A DNA stretch of 64,000 bases from Candidatus Bathyarchaeota archaeon (GCA_005888735.1 VBBN01000028.1:62001-126000); one strand, 5' to 3'. Counted from the first letter of the stretch, positions 1 to 9,869 are shown. The notes: a model not told the origin generated them from the sequence alone. Translations and numbers: made by a program.

Positions 1-330
1 CTCAAGAATGACTAAGCTAGGCTCGAAAGAGCAAGAATCCGCAAGCACAACGTCGAGGCTTACCTCGCCCTTGAAGGTTACCCGGTTCGTCCATTCCACC
101 CTGTAAGGATTGTAAACGGTGGCTGGAATCCTCAGCTGGACGCAAAGCTGCCTGGTCGATTCTACAATCCGCCTGTCATACTCGTCCAGTTCGACTTTGC
201 CCTGGCTCGCTCTCTCCTTCGCCTCCTCAAACCGCCTTCTGGCCCAGCCGGAAAGCTGGAAAACCGGACCTAGAGGTTTGTCCACCAATACTACTTTTCG
301 GAACTTGAGCTCGCCCACGTCTCCCTTCAC
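1..330 (-). CDS. Hypothetical protein, partial (runs off window start)
   Basis: An uninterrupted reading frame runs on the minus strand from a GTG at 330 to the window edge (110 codons, no stop). The GTG overlaps the TGA of the upstream membrane-protein gene in a GTGA arrangement, so the two are translationally coupled. The visible part is soluble, starting VKGDVGELKFRKVVLVDKP, with no signal peptide or membrane segment. I do not recognise the family. The ORF track misses it because it has no stop in the window; its plus-strand ORF at 119-361 is a shadow. Confidence 0.6.
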   Translation of the reverse strand, partial: MKGDVGELKFRKVVLVDKPLGPVFQLSGWARRRFEEAKERASQGKVELDEYDRRIVESTRQLCVQLRIPATVYNPYRVEWTNRVTFKGEVSLDVVLADSCSFEPSLVILE

Positions 331-1349
331 TCGAACTCGACGTGTCCTACGTAGAGTATGATTCCGAAGGCAAGGATTGTTGCTAAGATGTCAGCGTTTG
401 CGGCTTTGTTCGGAGTTAGGTCGGGAGAGAGAATGAAGTAGCCTAGGATGCCCGAGGCGATTGCGAGAAAGCCGTAAACCGCGTCCACGTAGCTCCACAT
501 CTTATTCATCTCATATTGCCTTGAGATAGCGCGCGTTAGCCCAAAGTCGAGAACTCGCTTCTCCAGAGTGATAGCTCTGTCACTGGCTGCTCTGAGGAAT
601 AATTGGTAGTCTTTCTCGGTCAGCCTCAAAGCAACTATCAGAACGAGAGTGGCCATCATGACCGCAAACTTTGCTCTGTGAGGCACCGGAGGACTAGTTC
701 CTCCCAAGAGGGCTTGCGCCGTAAGGAGACCAGCAACGAAGGTTACCCCGTACTTCCTCACATCGTGTTGGCGGTCGTCGAACTTCTCAAGGACCTCTCT
801 AGCAGCCTTCCATTCGTCCAAGGCAGTAGCCGGTGCGGCAACAGTTCCTCCGTCGGGTACTGTGCCCGCCATGCGGGGAATTGGAAGGTCCGGCCTGGGG
901 TCTCTCATCTTCATTCCAGTGATTGCGAGTGTGACGCCGACGACAGCTACCACAATTCCGGCCATCTGAGCTGTGGGGGATGATACTTGGGGGACGCCGA
1001 CGACAATCACCATGAGTCCAACTGACAAGACTACTACTCCCAAGGCGAGTTTCTCGACAAGCTCAGAAAAGCTTCTGGCAGGCTTCCTCGAGGATTGGCT
1101 GCCAATTATGAGAAGAATCCCTACGAGGACTAGGATGGAGGCGGCGTCTCTGATCCCGGAAGTCTGGGTCTGAGGGATGCCGTAGGCATAAAGGGCAAAT
1201 CCAATCGAGATGACGACTACTCCCAAGGCCACTCGCCTAGCCCAGTCAGACAGTTTTCCCCAGTGGCGTGAGAGTTTTTCCCAGATAGATGGCGGCTTCG
1301 GGTCCGTAGTCAATGTTGCAAATCTATTCCTATTTTCTAGGAAATTCAT
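327..1349 (-). CDS. Polytopic membrane protein of unknown function
   Basis: 340 residues, beginning with about 35 soluble residues and followed by roughly eight hydrophobic segments. The first four form an internal duplication: ALGVVVISIGFALYAYGIPQ near residue 40 matches ALGVVVLSVGLMVIVVGVPQ near 102, each followed by a second helix. A central charged linker (about 150-200) precedes a second membrane block and a C-terminal helix pair ending at VEFE. It is coupled by a 4-bp overlap to the partial gene downstream. No known family is recognised; a role in membrane stress or envelope function would be guesswork. Confidence 0.65.
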   Translation of the reverse strand: MNFLENRNRFATLTTDPKPPSIWEKLSRHWGKLSDWARRVALGVVVISIGFALYAYGIPQTQTSGIRDAASILVLVGILLIIGSQSSRKPARSFSELVEKLALGVVVLSVGLMVIVVGVPQVSSPTAQMAGIVVAVVGVTLAITGMKMRDPRPDLPIPRMAGTVPDGGTVAAPATALDEWKAAREVLEKFDDRQHDVRKYGVTFVAGLLTAQALLGGTSPPVPHRAKFAVMMATLVLIVALRLTEKDYQLFLRAASDRAITLEKRVLDFGLTRAISRQYEMNKMWSYVDAVYGFLAIASGILGYFILSPDLTPNKAANADILATILAFGIILYVGHVEFE

Positions 1350-1618
1350 TTAGCCTTTGGGGAGAACCGCTTCCCTCAGCACGACTGCTTTGTCGCCTCC
1401 AAGTTCTGAGTTGTCAATTGCCTTTCAGTCTAGAACATTCGACCACACCAGTCTTGCCTCACTATCCCTTAGACTACCCGGAGCGGAATTGCACCGTTCA
1501 GCGCAGAAGGTCCGCTCTTTCACGAACAACTTCCGGTCCTCGGCAGCATGAAAAACACTGGCAGTGGTTCTGTTCGGCTAAAATAACTGGTCACTATCCC
1601 TTAAAGGGGGCATCACCG

Positions 1619-2179
1619 ATGGCCAACGGCTTCAGCAAATGGGTCTACAAGTTCACACTGGCCAGGTGGTACTACAATTTCGCCTACACCTGGATCATCG
1701 GCTACTTTCTCAGCACCTTCGCCATGATCGTCACAATATACTACCTCATACCTGGATTGAGCGCTCAAATCTCCTTCCTACAGTTCCTCTTCGTAGCTGG
1801 ACTGCTCCTCGTAGGAGTGGGATGGGGGCTCGGGAAGATACTAGTCAAAGAGCTCAAAGTCCAGCCCATAGAGAACTACATCTCCAGCGAGGTCAACCCG
1901 TTCACAAACGCCACCCTCACAGCCAAAGAACGGGTATTCTGGAAAGCAATGGCGGTTCTACTCAAGAAAGAACATGCGAAAGCCCCCGACCCTGAAATAC
2001 TGACCTGCGTAAAACAACTGGAGAAATACATCCACGGCCAAGTCAAATTCGACTTCGAGGAACTAGACAAGTTCGAACTAGGAAAGAACCATGAGTTGGA
2101 CGAAGAGTTCGCTGAGCCTCCGAGCGCGATTCCGGTGGTGTCAAACTCTCGAGCCTCAAAACCAGACCCGGCCAGATAA
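1619..2179 (+). CDS. Two-helix membrane protein of unknown function
   Basis: I place the start at the ATG at 1619 (MANGFSKWVYKF), 186 aa, rather than at 1313 as in the ORF track: a purine-rich AAAGGGGG lies just upstream and the translated sequence before it is low-quality. Two hydrophobic segments (about residues 25-45 and 55-75) are followed by a charged, probably cytosolic domain of about 100 residues and a Pro/Ser-rich tail. It is convergent with the SDR gene. Family not recognised. Confidence 0.6.
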   Translation: MANGFSKWVYKFTLARWYYNFAYTWIIGYFLSTFAMIVTIYYLIPGLSAQISFLQFLFVAGLLLVGVGWGLGKILVKELKVQPIENYISSEVNPFTNATLTAKERVFWKAMAVLLKKEHAKAPDPEILTCVKQLEKYIHGQVKFDFEELDKFELGKNHELDEEFAEPPSAIPVVSNSRASKPDPAR

Positions 2180-2260
2180 ATCCGCTCAAGAGGCCAACCA
2201 AAGACCCAGATCGGCAGCACAGCCCCTGTCGCCAGATTCGGCGAGCATGGTAGTCTGCTG

Positions 2261-3070
2261 CTAGCTTTCCAGTTTCCAGCGTCTTCGTAGCGCGCTCTCC
2301 ATCAACGACTGGGGAAGAATGTGCTTCAGAGCGCGGTATCGCCCTGCTTTGCCGGCGAGATATTCGAGTCGTGGAGACTTGCTCTCGATTATCCGGAGAA
2401 CTCTCTCCGCGACGATCCTCGGGTCTCCTCCTTCTTGAACGCGTCTTCAAGAGCGCCGACCGCTCTTGTTCTCATCCCGTCATAGTCCCCAATGGTTTCT
2501 TTCGCCGCACGTCTAGTTTGTGCAAGATTGGTACGGAAGAACCCTGGCTCGACAAACGGACACCTTCACTCCGAGGCTCTTGACCTCGTGACGCAGCGCC
2601 TCGGAGTAAGCCAACAACGCGGCCTTTGCTGCCGCGTAGTACCCTTCAAACGGAACCGGTAGAACCGCCACCAATGAGGAAATGTTGACGATCTGCCCAG
2701 ACCCCCGTTTTCTCATGGTGGGTAGAACCGCCTTGGTCATTCTCACTGCCCCGAAGAAGTTTGTTTCGAACTGAGCCTTCGCCTCTTCGATCGACGTCTC
2801 CTCTATGCCTCCAGTAAGTACGTAGCCAGCGTTGTTGACAAGAACATCCACATGACCAGCCTTCTCCTGCACCGTGTTTACACAACGGCTCACCGACTCG
2901 TCAGAGTCAATGTCCAGCTGGACCATTTCTACGCCCGCACGCGTCTCTGAGCCAGATGGTTTACGGCTCGTCCCGAAAACACGAAAACCACTCTGAGAGA
3001 GCAGACTAACTGTCTCTCGCCCGAAGCCTGAAGAGGCCCCGGTTACCAGAACAACCTTCGATGTCTGCAT
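2261..3070 (-). pseudogene. Short-chain dehydrogenase/reductase, two frameshifts
   Basis: The N-terminal half is a classical SDR: TGASSGFG nucleotide-binding loop, NNAG, the catalytic Ser in NISS and the YxxxK motif (YYAAAK). The tracked ORF ends after 185 aa in a garbled tail, but shifting frame at an AAA run (2554-2556) continues with VEPGFFRTNLAQTRRAAKE, and a second shift near 2424-2434 continues to IESKSPRLEYLAGKAGRYRA and a stop at 2261. The rebuilt protein would be about 269 aa, normal for the family. The shifts are +1 and -1 in short runs, so either a young pseudogene or consensus errors. Confidence 0.75.
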
Positions 3071-3205
3071 AAGGAGCCTAACGTCAGACTCAGGCTAAAA
3101 ATTCGTTTCCAGGTCTAACATGTCGGCCTATCTCTCATCCTGAAACAGTTCCACTGATGACGAAGTGTACAGTTTTGGTCGTCAAGTCTTGCCTGCGATC
3201 GCTCC

Positions 3206-3436
3206 ATGATGCTTTTATTTTCGGGGCGAGTTCCTCTTCACGCGCTAGCCCAGGATGGGGTCTTGCTCAAAGACCTCGGTGTTGCCCTGGGTGCCGCCCT
3301 TCTTCTAAGAATAGTCTCTAGCATAGTTGGGCTTCCTCTTGAAAACACTTCGCAACCCAAGGCCTTCACGAGGCAAGGAGCGAGAAAAACCGGGTGGACT
3401 GCAGCCCAGCAGCCATGTCGTTTCTCCAGAACATAA
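3206..3436 (+). pseudogene. Possible remnant of a cation/proton antiporter N-terminus
   Basis: The short ORF contains VLLKDLGVALGAALLLRIVSSIVGLPLE, which resembles the first helix of CPA2/Kef-type antiporters, then degenerates. An intact Kef-type gene lies next door on the other strand. It could equally be a chance hydrophobic frame in a 425-bp intergenic stretch; nothing else in 3071-3494 looks coding. Confidence 0.2.
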
Positions 3437-3494
3437 GGGACTGTCACCCGTATTGAACTGGCCCATTAATAACCGGCCTTTCTGACTGCGGATA

Positions 3495-4700
3495 TCAATG
3501 ACCTCCCTTCACGAGAGAAACGGATTTTGAAAGTTTGTCTTTAGGTGCTAGACGAATTCCCAACTTGACGAGGTAAGGAGTGAGTAGAGAGGTTATGATT
3601 ACGACCACTCCAATCAGCGGAAACAGGAATCCCGAAATTGCATTCGCATCAGCGCCCACTGCCACTACAATGAAAGAGAACTCTCCAATCTGTGCCATCC
3701 CCAGACCTGACCTAACAGCAGTGCCTGCGTCATATCCGAACGCTTTCACCCCGAAGCCAACCCCGAACACTTTCGCACCAACGGTGGCTAGGGTAATTAC
3801 AATCGCCGGGGCTACGAACATGGGAATCTGTCTAACATCCATTAGAGCACCTACCGATACAAAGAACAGTGCTGCAAAGAGCTCCTTGAGGGGCTCTATG
3901 GACTCGATAACCTGTGATGACGAGCGGGCACCTGCAATAACGACCCCAGCTAGGAAAGCCCCCGTCGCCACTGACAGCCCTATGAGGTTTGCCAGAGCGG
4001 AGAGCCCGAAGCAGATCCCGAGTGCCACGCTAATCGTGAGTTGACGATCCCTCTTCAGAACAATCTTATCCATGACCTTAGGAACCAGCAAAGAACCTAT
4101 GATTAGGGTACCGCCCACGAAAAGTATCACCTTTCCCGCGATTGCGAGTATGTCAAGAGGTAAGAGTTGGCCTGCCGACACGAAAGACTGCAACGACGCT
4201 ATGATCACAACCGCGACGAGGTCCTCAACTATGAGGACACCGATCATTATCGTCGACGAGATGTGGTGCAACACGCCAATGTCCTCAAGAACCTTCACGA
4301 TGATGGTGGTGCTGCTTATCGAGAGGGCTGCCGCCAGGAACAGCGAATCGAGCGGGGACCAGTGGAAGCCCACGCCTATCAAGTAGCCTACGACTAGAAG
4401 CAGGCCCATCTCCAGCAAAGCGACTCCGACAGCGACCCTGCCTACACTGCGAAGCTTTGCGATAGGGAAATCTAGGCCGATAACGAAGAGAAGAAGGATG
4501 ACTCCGAACTCTGCAAACACCTTCAAGAAGTCTATCTGGCTTACTAGGCTGAAGGGCGGGGTGTAGGGCCCGACAATTATTCCGGATAGAATATAGCCGA
4601 GGATTACCGGCTGCTTTAACAGATAGAAAATCGACGTGATTGAAGCAAGTACAGCCATTATCACCGCAAAGTCTCTGATAACTTCAGTCTCGAGCGTCAT
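3495..4700 (-). CDS. Kef-type monovalent cation:proton antiporter (CPA2)
   Basis: 401 residues, almost entirely transmembrane (about 12 helices). The start IRDFAVIMAVLASITSIFYL followed by QPVILGYILSGIIVGPYTPP is the CPA2 signature, as are LFVIGLDF and GAFLAGVVIAGA further on. There is no TrkA-N or TrkA-C regulatory domain, so this is the membrane-only form that exchanges K+ or Na+ for H+ across the cytoplasmic membrane. It is monocistronic as far as can be seen. Exact cation specificity cannot be told. Confidence 0.88.
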   Translation of the reverse strand: MTLETEVIRDFAVIMAVLASITSIFYLLKQPVILGYILSGIIVGPYTPPFSLVSQIDFLKVFAEFGVILLLFVIGLDFPIAKLRSVGRVAVGVALLEMGLLLVVGYLIGVGFHWSPLDSLFLAAALSISSTTIIVKVLEDIGVLHHISSTIMIGVLIVEDLVAVVIIASLQSFVSAGQLLPLDILAIAGKVILFVGGTLIIGSLLVPKVMDKIVLKRDRQLTISVALGICFGLSALANLIGLSVATGAFLAGVVIAGARSSSQVIESIEPLKELFAALFFVSVGALMDVRQIPMFVAPAIVITLATVGAKVFGVGFGVKAFGYDAGTAVRSGLGMAQIGEFSFIVVAVGADANAISGFLFPLIGVVVIITSLLTPYLVKLGIRLAPKDKLSKSVSLVKGGH

Positions 4701-4846
4701 CTATGGCCAGACGAGCTTCTGACATGCCAAGATGAAGCTTTTCGTCGGCAAAAGTCATCCGTCAGGCAGAATTCTTGCAATTCATTAGTCACTAGAAGAC
4801 AGTTGATGGCTTGTCAAAAATCACCTAGCAAATCGCCGAGCCTTGG

Positions 4847-4910
4847 CTAGGCATCCAAAACAGTCTACAGGGTCGCGGGGAAAGCGGGTCCAACTATCAG
4901 GGATGCCTAG
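4847..4910. repeat. Inverted repeat, 10-bp arms
   Basis: CTAGGCATCC at 4847-4856 and its exact reverse complement GGATGCCTAG at 4901-4910 flank 44 bases in the gap upstream of the antiporter gene. It may be a structured leader, an operator or a relic element end; nothing decides between these. Confidence 0.5.
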
Positions 4911-4972
4911 ACAGGGTAAGGTATCCTTGGAAAGATTGAGACAGACGGGTATTTTGTGGCACCTGTACCAAG

Positions 4973-4984
4973 ACTTTTAAAAGC
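4973..4984 (+). promoter_or_regulatory. TATA-box candidate ACTTTTAAAAGC
   Basis: A strong archaeal-looking TATA element about 31 bp ahead of the ATG at 5015. Archaeal transcripts start about 25 bp downstream of the box, which would put the 5' end just before that ATG. The element is near-palindromic, so it could work in either direction. Confidence 0.4.
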
Positions 4985-5014
4985 ATCTTCCACTTCCACA
5001 CGTCTTCAAGCGCG

Positions 5015-5227
5015 ATGGAGTCGGCAATTCCCCTCCAGTCCGCGGACTTCCGAGAAGACTCGGGTTACGAAGGCGAGTTTGTTTTGCTAACTCTCCTTCT
5101 TACAAGGACACGAGGCTCAGTCTCGGCAGTTAGCGCGGCCCCACTTGAATCCTCCCTGCACGGTGTAAAAACGGGCACATACCTGCCCGTTTTCCACCCA
5201 AGCAACCAATTCTCGGGGCACCAATAA
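5015..5227 (+). CDS. Doubtful small ORF or short transcript
   Basis: A 70-codon frame placed correctly behind the TATA-like element at 4973, as for a leaderless mRNA. The peptide (MESAIPLQSADFREDSGYEG...) has no recognisable domain, and a strong hairpin lies inside the frame at 5168-5193, so this may be a small RNA rather than a protein gene. The rest of the 685-bp gap 4701-5385 holds only the inverted repeat at 4847. Confidence 0.25.
   Translation: MESAIPLQSADFREDSGYEGEFVLLTLLLTRTRGSVSAVSAAPLESSLHGVKTGTYLPVFHPSNQFSGHQ
5168..5193 (+). terminator. Perfect 10-bp hairpin with T tract
   Basis: AAAACGGGCA, a 6-nt loop CATACC, then TGCCCGTTTT. The symmetric A/T flanks give a terminator-like hairpin readable on both strands. 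It lies between the TATA candidate at 4973 and the phosphoesterase gene. Confidence 0.45.
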
Positions 5228-5385
5228 CAACTAACCCCAAAGGGGGCTGCATCCACGAAAGATTCCTCACTTAGCGGAGCCTTTACACCAGGCAGGCTCG
5301 CGCTCGGAACATCCGCATCATTCCCCTCTAAAACCAGTTGCGGGGCCAGAACTAGTCCCGCGACTGACTCGGCCCCGAACCCGAA

Positions 5386-8103
5386 GTGGCATGGAGGCAA
5401 CGGTCAGCGGTGAGAATCCTCCCCTCCCCATTGACCAGACGACTAGTCGTTCTCTTGCTGTGTTCCATCGCGATCCTCTCACTCGTGGTAGGCTTGCAAG
5501 CCCGCCAGACAAACACTGCTCTGTCACTCAGCAGTCCGCCCAACGCTCAAGTGATCCAGAGTGCTTCAAACACCACCTCGCCCTTCGACTACGTTGTCAC
5601 GGTTCTGATGGAGAATAATGGCTATTGTGACGTGATGACCACCTGTGGTGGGGGCGGCACATACCAGACCACTCTTGCACAGCAGAATGGGATCGCAGGT
5701 AACTGCCAGTCGAACTCGGCCTGCTCCACCGGTGGATACACGGGAACGGTTCATCCTAGCGAGGGAAACTATGTTGCGTTGATCGGGGGGGATGATCACG
5801 GTTTCACCAGTGACTGCGGATACTGTCCCGCTAGGACTAGCGCACTGAACCTCATAGACAGGATCGAAGCCTCCGGCCGCACCTGGAATGCCTGGTTTGA
5901 GGGCGGTTCAGGTGGAGGAACATGCAGTGCTAACCCGCCTCGAGGAGGTGACCACTACGCGTTCATAACGTTCACCAATATTCAAACGAATCCTGCTCGC
6001 TGTGCCCACCTAGTCTCAACTACTCCTTCAACGGATACGCAATTCCTGGCTGAATTGAACTCGGCCAATCCATCTAACTACATCTGGCTCACACCAACCG
6101 ACAGCAACAACTGCCACGACACGGCGATGAGCTTCTGCGACGCCTACCTCGCCGGACTCGTCCCGAAGATTCTCAGCAGCACCCTCTTCACAACCAAGAA
6201 CGCAGCCCTATTCATCGTATACGATGAAGGCGGGGGCAGCTATCCATCCGACTTTCTCTACGCGACCTGGGTCGGAACAAACGTCAAGAAAGCCTATGTT
6301 GGAACAGGTTCTTACAGCCACTACTCCTACTTGAAAACTCTCGAAACAGTCTGGAACATGCCGACCTTAACCGCGAACGATGCAGCCGCATCCGCGATGA
6401 CGGAGTTCTTTGCACCTTCTGGTCCGGTTCCCCTGTCAACCAGCCTCACAGTCTCAGCAAATCCCATCGTCAACATTCCAGTCACCTTCACATCAACAAC
6501 ACTGGGTGGAACAGTACCATACACTGTCACCTGGAACTTTGGTGACGGCACAACCGGAACCGGCGCATCCGTCACCCACAGCTACACCACATCTCAAACT
6601 TTCACCGTGACAGCGACCGCCACCGACTCATCATCACCAGCCCAGACCGCAACCAGCTCAAAGTCAGTAGCAGTCGCAGTCCCGCCGCCTCTCACGACGA
6701 GTTTCACTGTATCACCGGCAAACCCTGTGGTAAACACCCAAGCCACCTTCACCGCCTCGACTAGAGGTGGAACGGGACCATACACGGTAAGCTGGAATTT
6801 TGGCGACGGCTCAGTTGGCCCAGGCCTTACTGCCACCCACATCTTCACCAGCGCCCAAACATTCACCGCGATGGAGACGGTCACTGACTCGTCCACGCCA
6901 ACCCAAACAGCCACTAGCACCAAACAGGTCGCCGTTGCCCCACCTCCCCGGCTCTCGGCAAGCTTCACAACCGACCCGCCCAGCCCTCAAACCGGAACGC
7001 CTGTCACCTTCACAGCCACAGCTGCGGGAGGAACGTCCCCCTACCAGTACGCCTGGAACTTCTCCGACGGGCCAACCGGAACTGGGAGGACGAGCACACA
7101 CGTGTTCGTGGCGCAAGGAACCTACACGGTTACTCTGAACGTGAGCGACTCCTTCAACCAAAGCACGACCGTATCGCGCACAATCACAGTTTCTGTAAAG
7201 CCCTCAGTCGACTTCACCATAACAACCGCGCCGGATTCTCTCACCATTCAACAAGGAGATTATGGAACGTCCACAGTAATCGTGAACAGCATGAACAACT
7301 TCACGGGAACACTATCGTTCACCGCGAGCGTTGATACTGGGCTCAACATTGCCCCCGCCCAAGGGAGCACAACTGTCTCGCCGGGAAACCCCGCCAACCT
7401 CACATTGACAATAGGGGTCCTCACCGACACTAACGCAGGGTACTATAATGCAACAGTGACCGGTTCAGTCGCCTCCCTGCTCCACTCTACCACTCTGACC
7501 GTCAGGGTCACACTAAAACATCAGCCAATACTTTTCGTTCCACCCGCAATCTCGACGAGCCCAGGCTCTACCGTCAAATTCACAGTCAACGCCACAGACT
7601 CAGACTCCAGCTTAACACTTGCACTTTCAGTCAACAATTTCCCCGTGGGCGCGGCTTTCGACACCAAAACGGGCCTCTTCACCTGGACACCCTCGACGAG
7701 CCAGTCCGGGGCCTACAGCGTGACTTTCACAGCAACAGACAACGGCACGCCCTCACTGTCGAGCACTCAAAAGGTCGTCATCACAGTCGCCCAACCTCCA
7801 CAGCCTCCCCCATCTTCTCAACCTCCCCAAACCCCTCAGCCCACATCCCAGTCCCCTCAGGGAACTTGCCTTCTCTGCCCGCTCGCAAACATCGCCACAG
7901 GTTGGTTGATGTTCACGAGTCTAATCGGAGGCATAGCAACAGCATTTGTCATCATCACCTTGAACACAGGAACCAGCCTAGCTATCTCTAGCCGGGTGGA
8001 GAGTCAAAGACAATCTAGGTCGAACGTTAAGCCCGGGGGCCCTGCTTCTTCGCCGAACCTGCCTCCCTTCCCGGCTCGGGTAAGTCGAGAAACAGGTCCT
8101 TAG
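5386..8103 (+). CDS. Secreted PF04185-type phosphoesterase with three PKD repeats and C-terminal anchor
   Basis: 905 aa from the tracked GTG; the GTG at 5410 (VRILPSPLTRR) gives a more usual signal peptide and is my preferred start. Order: signal helix (about 15-33); acid phosphatase/phosphoesterase domain (about 65-345) with VVTVLMENNGY, HPSEGNYVALIGGD and VYDEGGG; three PKD domains (about 350-600) each with WNFGDG or WNFSDG; a NEW3-like beta domain; a cadherin/He_PIG-like Ig domain (FTWTPSTSQSGAYSVTFTATD); a Pro/Gln/Ser linker; a final transmembrane helix. It should cleave phosphate esters outside the cell. It has a paralogue at 19491. Its last 77 bp overlap a convergent gene. Confidence 0.85.
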   Translation: MAWRQRSAVRILPSPLTRRLVVLLLCSIAILSLVVGLQARQTNTALSLSSPPNAQVIQSASNTTSPFDYVVTVLMENNGYCDVMTTCGGGGTYQTTLAQQNGIAGNCQSNSACSTGGYTGTVHPSEGNYVALIGGDDHGFTSDCGYCPARTSALNLIDRIEASGRTWNAWFEGGSGGGTCSANPPRGGDHYAFITFTNIQTNPARCAHLVSTTPSTDTQFLAELNSANPSNYIWLTPTDSNNCHDTAMSFCDAYLAGLVPKILSSTLFTTKNAALFIVYDEGGGSYPSDFLYATWVGTNVKKAYVGTGSYSHYSYLKTLETVWNMPTLTANDAAASAMTEFFAPSGPVPLSTSLTVSANPIVNIPVTFTSTTLGGTVPYTVTWNFGDGTTGTGASVTHSYTTSQTFTVTATATDSSSPAQTATSSKSVAVAVPPPLTTSFTVSPANPVVNTQATFTASTRGGTGPYTVSWNFGDGSVGPGLTATHIFTSAQTFTAMETVTDSSTPTQTATSTKQVAVAPPPRLSASFTTDPPSPQTGTPVTFTATAAGGTSPYQYAWNFSDGPTGTGRTSTHVFVAQGTYTVTLNVSDSFNQSTTVSRTITVSVKPSVDFTITTAPDSLTIQQGDYGTSTVIVNSMNNFTGTLSFTASVDTGLNIAPAQGSTTVSPGNPANLTLTIGVLTDTNAGYYNATVTGSVASLLHSTTLTVRVTLKHQPILFVPPAISTSPGSTVKFTVNATDSDSSLTLALSVNNFPVGAAFDTKTGLFTWTPSTSQSGAYSVTFTATDNGTPSLSSTQKVVITVAQPPQPPPSSQPPQTPQPTSQSPQGTCLLCPLANIATGWLMFTSLIGGIATAFVIITLNTGTSLAISSRVESQRQSRSNVKPGGPASSPNLPPFPARVSRETGP

Positions 8104-8590
8104 GCATACCGCCCAAAACATCAGACATGGGCATCGATCCTCCAATGCCCGCAGTTCCTGAAGCGTACGGCTTGACCCTGTTCAACAGGTCGTCAATTTT
8201 CTCGGCGACCTTCGTCTTCTCCTTGATAATAACCTCCAACTCGGTCATGTCTGCTTCGAGGCGTTGCACTCTCCCCGCCAACCCCTCAATTCCCTTTGAT
8301 ACCTCAAGCATTCCGTGAGTCGTGTTTAAGGCCACCCTCAGACCTGTCAATTCCTTCTGCAGATACTCTCGGTGGCTGCGCACGCTCTCCAAGATTGGGT
8401 GGTAGAGCTTCACAAAATCCGTCATCAAATTCTCAAACTGCCGAATCGCGAGGTTGAATCGCTCATCTCTCTTTTTCTCAGCAAACTGTCTTGCGGTCTG
8501 AATCAGCTTCTCGCGCATGGCAACCCTTTCGATCACGTCGTCTAGAACTTCGCGAATATTGTACGTCTCGTCGAACATCCGCTCGTTCAA
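8027..8590 (-). CDS. Coiled-coil protein of unknown function
   Basis: 187 aa, almost wholly helical and charged. Heptad-like stretches run from about residue 25 to 145 (QLAVLR-poor but rich in E/K/R with regular L/I/V), followed by a Gly/Pro/Met-rich tail. There is no signal peptide or membrane segment, so it is probably cytosolic and oligomeric. The gene overlaps the end of the convergent phosphoesterase gene by 77 bp, within its disordered tail. No family is recognised. Confidence 0.6.
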   Translation of the reverse strand: MNERMFDETYNIREVLDDVIERVAMREKLIQTARQFAEKKRDERFNLAIRQFENLMTDFVKLYHPILESVRSHREYLQKELTGLRVALNTTHGMLEVSKGIEGLAGRVQRLEADMTELEVIIKEKTKVAEKIDDLLNRVKPYASGTAGIGGSMPMSDVLGGMPKDLFLDLPEPGREAGSAKKQGPRA

Positions 8591-8721
8591 GGAAGCCCCG
8601 GCACACGGTCCCCACGTTCCTGCCTTGCGATAAGAGCCGCGTTACTCGAATGGCGAGCGCTTGGTAGTGGCCCCTGAAAACAGAGTTTGAGCCTCATGAA
8701 GAGCCCAAGGCCATGGCTACG

Positions 8722-9675
8722 TTAGTTCAGAGAAGGTTGCGCGGCGATAACGATGCCCTGTTTTTCCTTCCGTTTTCTGTTCACTAGGACAACTCCGAGG
8801 AAGATTAGGAGGAAACTCGCACCGTGCCAGAGGCTGATCGTCTCACCGATAAAAGCGGAGGATAGCAATCCGAAGACCGGAACGAGGTTGCCGAAAATGG
8901 CTGCCCTGCTGGCCCCGATTTGCACGACCCCCTGAACGTAGAAAAGATATCCGACAACGGTCGACAATAGGGCTAGATAGAGGATTCCAAGCCAGGAGTT
9001 CATATTCCACGGGTACTTCCAAGGCGTCTCGATTAGTGCGGCTGGGATGAGGAATAGCCAACCGAAGAGGGAGACCCAGGAGATTATTGCAAGTGAGCTG
9101 GGCCTAGCTCCAGCCATTGTCTTCGAGAAGTCTTTGTTGATAAACCTCCGAAGGAGGATAGTGTAGAGTGCATAGACGATTGCTCCTCCGAATACCAAGG
9201 AGAGCCCAAGCCCTCTATTCAAAACATGAACGTTAGGCGATAGGAGTGAGATTATTCCAACCCCGGAAAGCCCTGAGACCAACCCTAGAATCTTCAATCT
9301 CCTCAGAGGCTCCCCCAGGACCGCGGCGGCCAGTACGGCTATCAATACAGGGCCTACTCCAATTACCAGCGAGTCATCGCTGGCAGCAGCATACCGGACT
9401 CCGAACAGAAAGAACGCCTGGTATAGCGAGGTATTCAGTATACCCATCGCCAGGAATTCCTTAATCCAAGCTCGTGGAATCTTGACCGAGTGTTCTCTAA
9501 TCTGGAGAAGAAGGAAGAATACCGGCACGACTATGGCGTAGCGTATGGCTGCGATGGATATTGGAGGCAGTCCAGCTGCGAGAAGCCTGCCCACAGGCCA
9601 GGCGATTCCCCACAAGAGCGCTGTCAGAACCAGTTTCGCGTACACCGTCCATGAGGAGCGCCATTGACTTCTCAT
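8722..9675 (-). CDS. EamA/DMT-family transporter
   Basis: 317 aa with ten hydrophobic segments in two homologous halves, the hallmark of the drug/metabolite transporter superfamily: LLWGIAWPVGRLLAAGLPPI opens the first half and VFGGAIVYALYTILLRRF the second, ending with a basic tail (NRKRKEK). It is a cytoplasmic-membrane exporter or importer of small metabolites; the substrate cannot be inferred. It stands alone, with gaps of over 100 bp on both sides. Confidence 0.85.
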   Translation of the reverse strand: MRSQWRSSWTVYAKLVLTALLWGIAWPVGRLLAAGLPPISIAAIRYAIVVPVFFLLLQIREHSVKIPRAWIKEFLAMGILNTSLYQAFFLFGVRYAAASDDSLVIGVGPVLIAVLAAAVLGEPLRRLKILGLVSGLSGVGIISLLSPNVHVLNRGLGLSLVFGGAIVYALYTILLRRFINKDFSKTMAGARPSSLAIISWVSLFGWLFLIPAALIETPWKYPWNMNSWLGILYLALLSTVVGYLFYVQGVVQIGASRAAIFGNLVPVFGLLSSAFIGETISLWHGASFLLIFLGVVLVNRKRKEKQGIVIAAQPSLN

Positions 9676-9869
9676 TCCTTAACAGTCCCGAAGCAACTTT
9701 TCCCGCTGCGCATGCATCAGTCGACGATTGGTCTCGGGAAAATAAGTAGTTTGACTCCCATTGTTGCCTTCAAATGTTGGCGCAAACAAGCAGTATTCCG
9801 AGTTGCTTCGCTAGGCTAAGCTGAAGAGTGAAACAAAATATTGTGGAGGTTTTCCTGCAGACTCGCTGT

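Noticed and set aside
3238-3447. Minus-strand ORF opposite the antiporter-like fragment
   Set aside because: No recognisable sequence and no start context.
6327-7161. ORFs on the minus strand opposite the PKD repeats
   Set aside because: They are shadows created by the repetitive, Thr/Ser-rich coding strand.
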